Below, one piece after another: positions 5,681-6,312 of a stretch of 6,312 nt of DNA. Every line of letters begins with the position of its first letter. Within the stretch, counting starts at the first letter, position 1. The notes below the pieces were generated by a model that made no database searches, was not told the origin of the DNA, and was given only the letters and a program-made list of their open reading frames with translations. A program made the translations under genes and the position numbers. This DNA is from Actinomycetes bacterium (GTDB lineage Bacteria > Actinomycetota > Actinomycetes > Streptosporangiales > Streptosporangiaceae), in assembly GCA_023425615.1 (NCBI GenBank), contig JAFACJ010001115.1, forward strand, positions 1-6,312. The letters run 5' to 3'.

Positions 5681-6312
5681 GGCTGCTGCGGCTGGGTGTC
5701 ACCGCGTTCGGTCCGTTCTCCGGTTCCGAGGAGGTCGACTTCCGGAGTCTCGGCGAAGCTGGCCTGTTCCTCATCAACGGCCCCACCGGCGCGGGCAAGA
5801 CGAGCGTGCTCGACGCCGTGTGCTTCGCGCTGTACGGGCAGGTGCCCGGCGCCCGCAACGCCGTCAAGCACCTGCGCAGCGACCACGCGGCACCCGGCGT
5901 CGCCCCCCGCGTGGAACTGGAGGCCGACCTGCGGGGGCGCCGCCTGCGCTTCACCCGCTCCCCCGCCTGGGAACGTCCCAAGCTGCGCGGTGAGGGCACC
6001 CGCGTGGAGCAGTCGAAAGTCCTCGTCGAGGAGTGGAAGGACGGCCACTGGGAGGGCCTGACCAACCGGCTCGACGAGGCCGGTGACTTCGTGCAGCGCC
6101 TGCTGGGCATGACGGCGCCGCAGTTCACCCAGGTCGCCATGCTCCCCCAGGGGGAGTTCGCCGCGTTCCTGCGCGCCGGGGCCGAGGACAGGCGGCGGGT
6201 CCTGGAGAAGCTCTTCGCCACCGAGATCTACGCGTCGGTCGAGAAGTGGCTGGCCGACGAGCGCGCCCGCACCGGCCGGGATGCGGAGTCCCTGCGCGGA
6301 GCGGCCCTGGCG
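5677..6312 (+). CDS. sbcC: SbcC, Rad50-like SMC-family ATPase subunit, N-terminal part (cut by window edge)
   Basis: The first 212 codons are present. They encode the N-terminal half of the ABC/SMC-type ATPase head: MRLLRLGVTAFGPFSG with the family's AFGPF motif, then Walker A GPTGAGKTS at residues 35-43 followed by VLDAVCFALYG. The Q-loop region QFTQVAMLPQGEF (Gln158) and LRAGAEDRRRVLEKLFATEIY lead towards the coiled coil. The rest (coiled coil, zinc hook, signature motif and Walker B) lies beyond the right edge; family members are about 1000 residues. SbcC uses ATP to clamp DNA and gate the SbcD nuclease. All motifs seen are intact, and codon use is strongly GC-biased as in sbcD. Confidence 0.96.
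   Translation, partial: MRLLRLGVTAFGPFSGSEEVDFRSLGEAGLFLINGPTGAGKTSVLDAVCFALYGQVPGARNAVKHLRSDHAAPGVAPRVELEADLRGRRLRFTRSPAWERPKLRGEGTRVEQSKVLVEEWKDGHWEGLTNRLDEAGDFVQRLLGMTAPQFTQVAMLPQGEFAAFLRAGAEDRRRVLEKLFATEIYASVEKWLADERARTGRDAESLRGAALA

Overview
The window is very GC-rich, with GC-biased third codon positions, purine-rich ribosome binding sites and no TTA codon in any called frame. It carries a large LuxR-type ATP-binding (LAL) regulator and looks like the chromosome of a high-GC actinomycete (Streptomyces or a relative). This placement is inferred from composition and gene content; no marker gene fixes the genus. The window is almost fully coding and holds six protein genes, two of them cut by the window edges. 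I see no rRNA, tRNA, CRISPR array, insertion sequence or phage gene.

Left part, minus strand (1-856): a stand-alone RibD-type reductase domain is followed, with an 11-bp overlap, by a separate RibD/cytidine-deaminase-like zinc deaminase that runs off the left edge. Together they resemble a RibD split into two genes in reversed order, so they probably act in riboflavin or a related pterin/nucleoside pathway.

Middle, minus strand (951-4296): an 852-residue LAL regulator is followed 121 bp later by a small secreted lipase with a complete Ser-Asp-His triad. A 16-bp perfect hairpin lies just after the lipase and separates it from the reductase gene. The regulator-lipase pairing recalls the Streptomyces lipA/lipR system, in which a MalT-like/LAL activator controls an adjacent lipase gene, although the lipase type and gene order differ here. 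The regulator's P-loop is degenerate (Arg replaces the conserved Lys) and its codon use is less GC-biased than that of sbcD.

Right part, plus strand (4508-6312): sbcD and the start of sbcC form a translationally coupled pair (ATGA overlap) encoding the Mre11-Rad50-like nuclease that processes DNA ends and hairpins. It is transcribed away from the LAL gene. The 211-bp divergent intergenic region contains short direct repeats, an imperfect palindrome and a leader hairpin that could be regulatory.

I found nothing that clearly amounts to an undescribed system. The most interesting points are the LAL-lipase pair with its degenerate nucleotide-binding site, the split and reversed RibD module, and the repeat-rich divergent promoter region.
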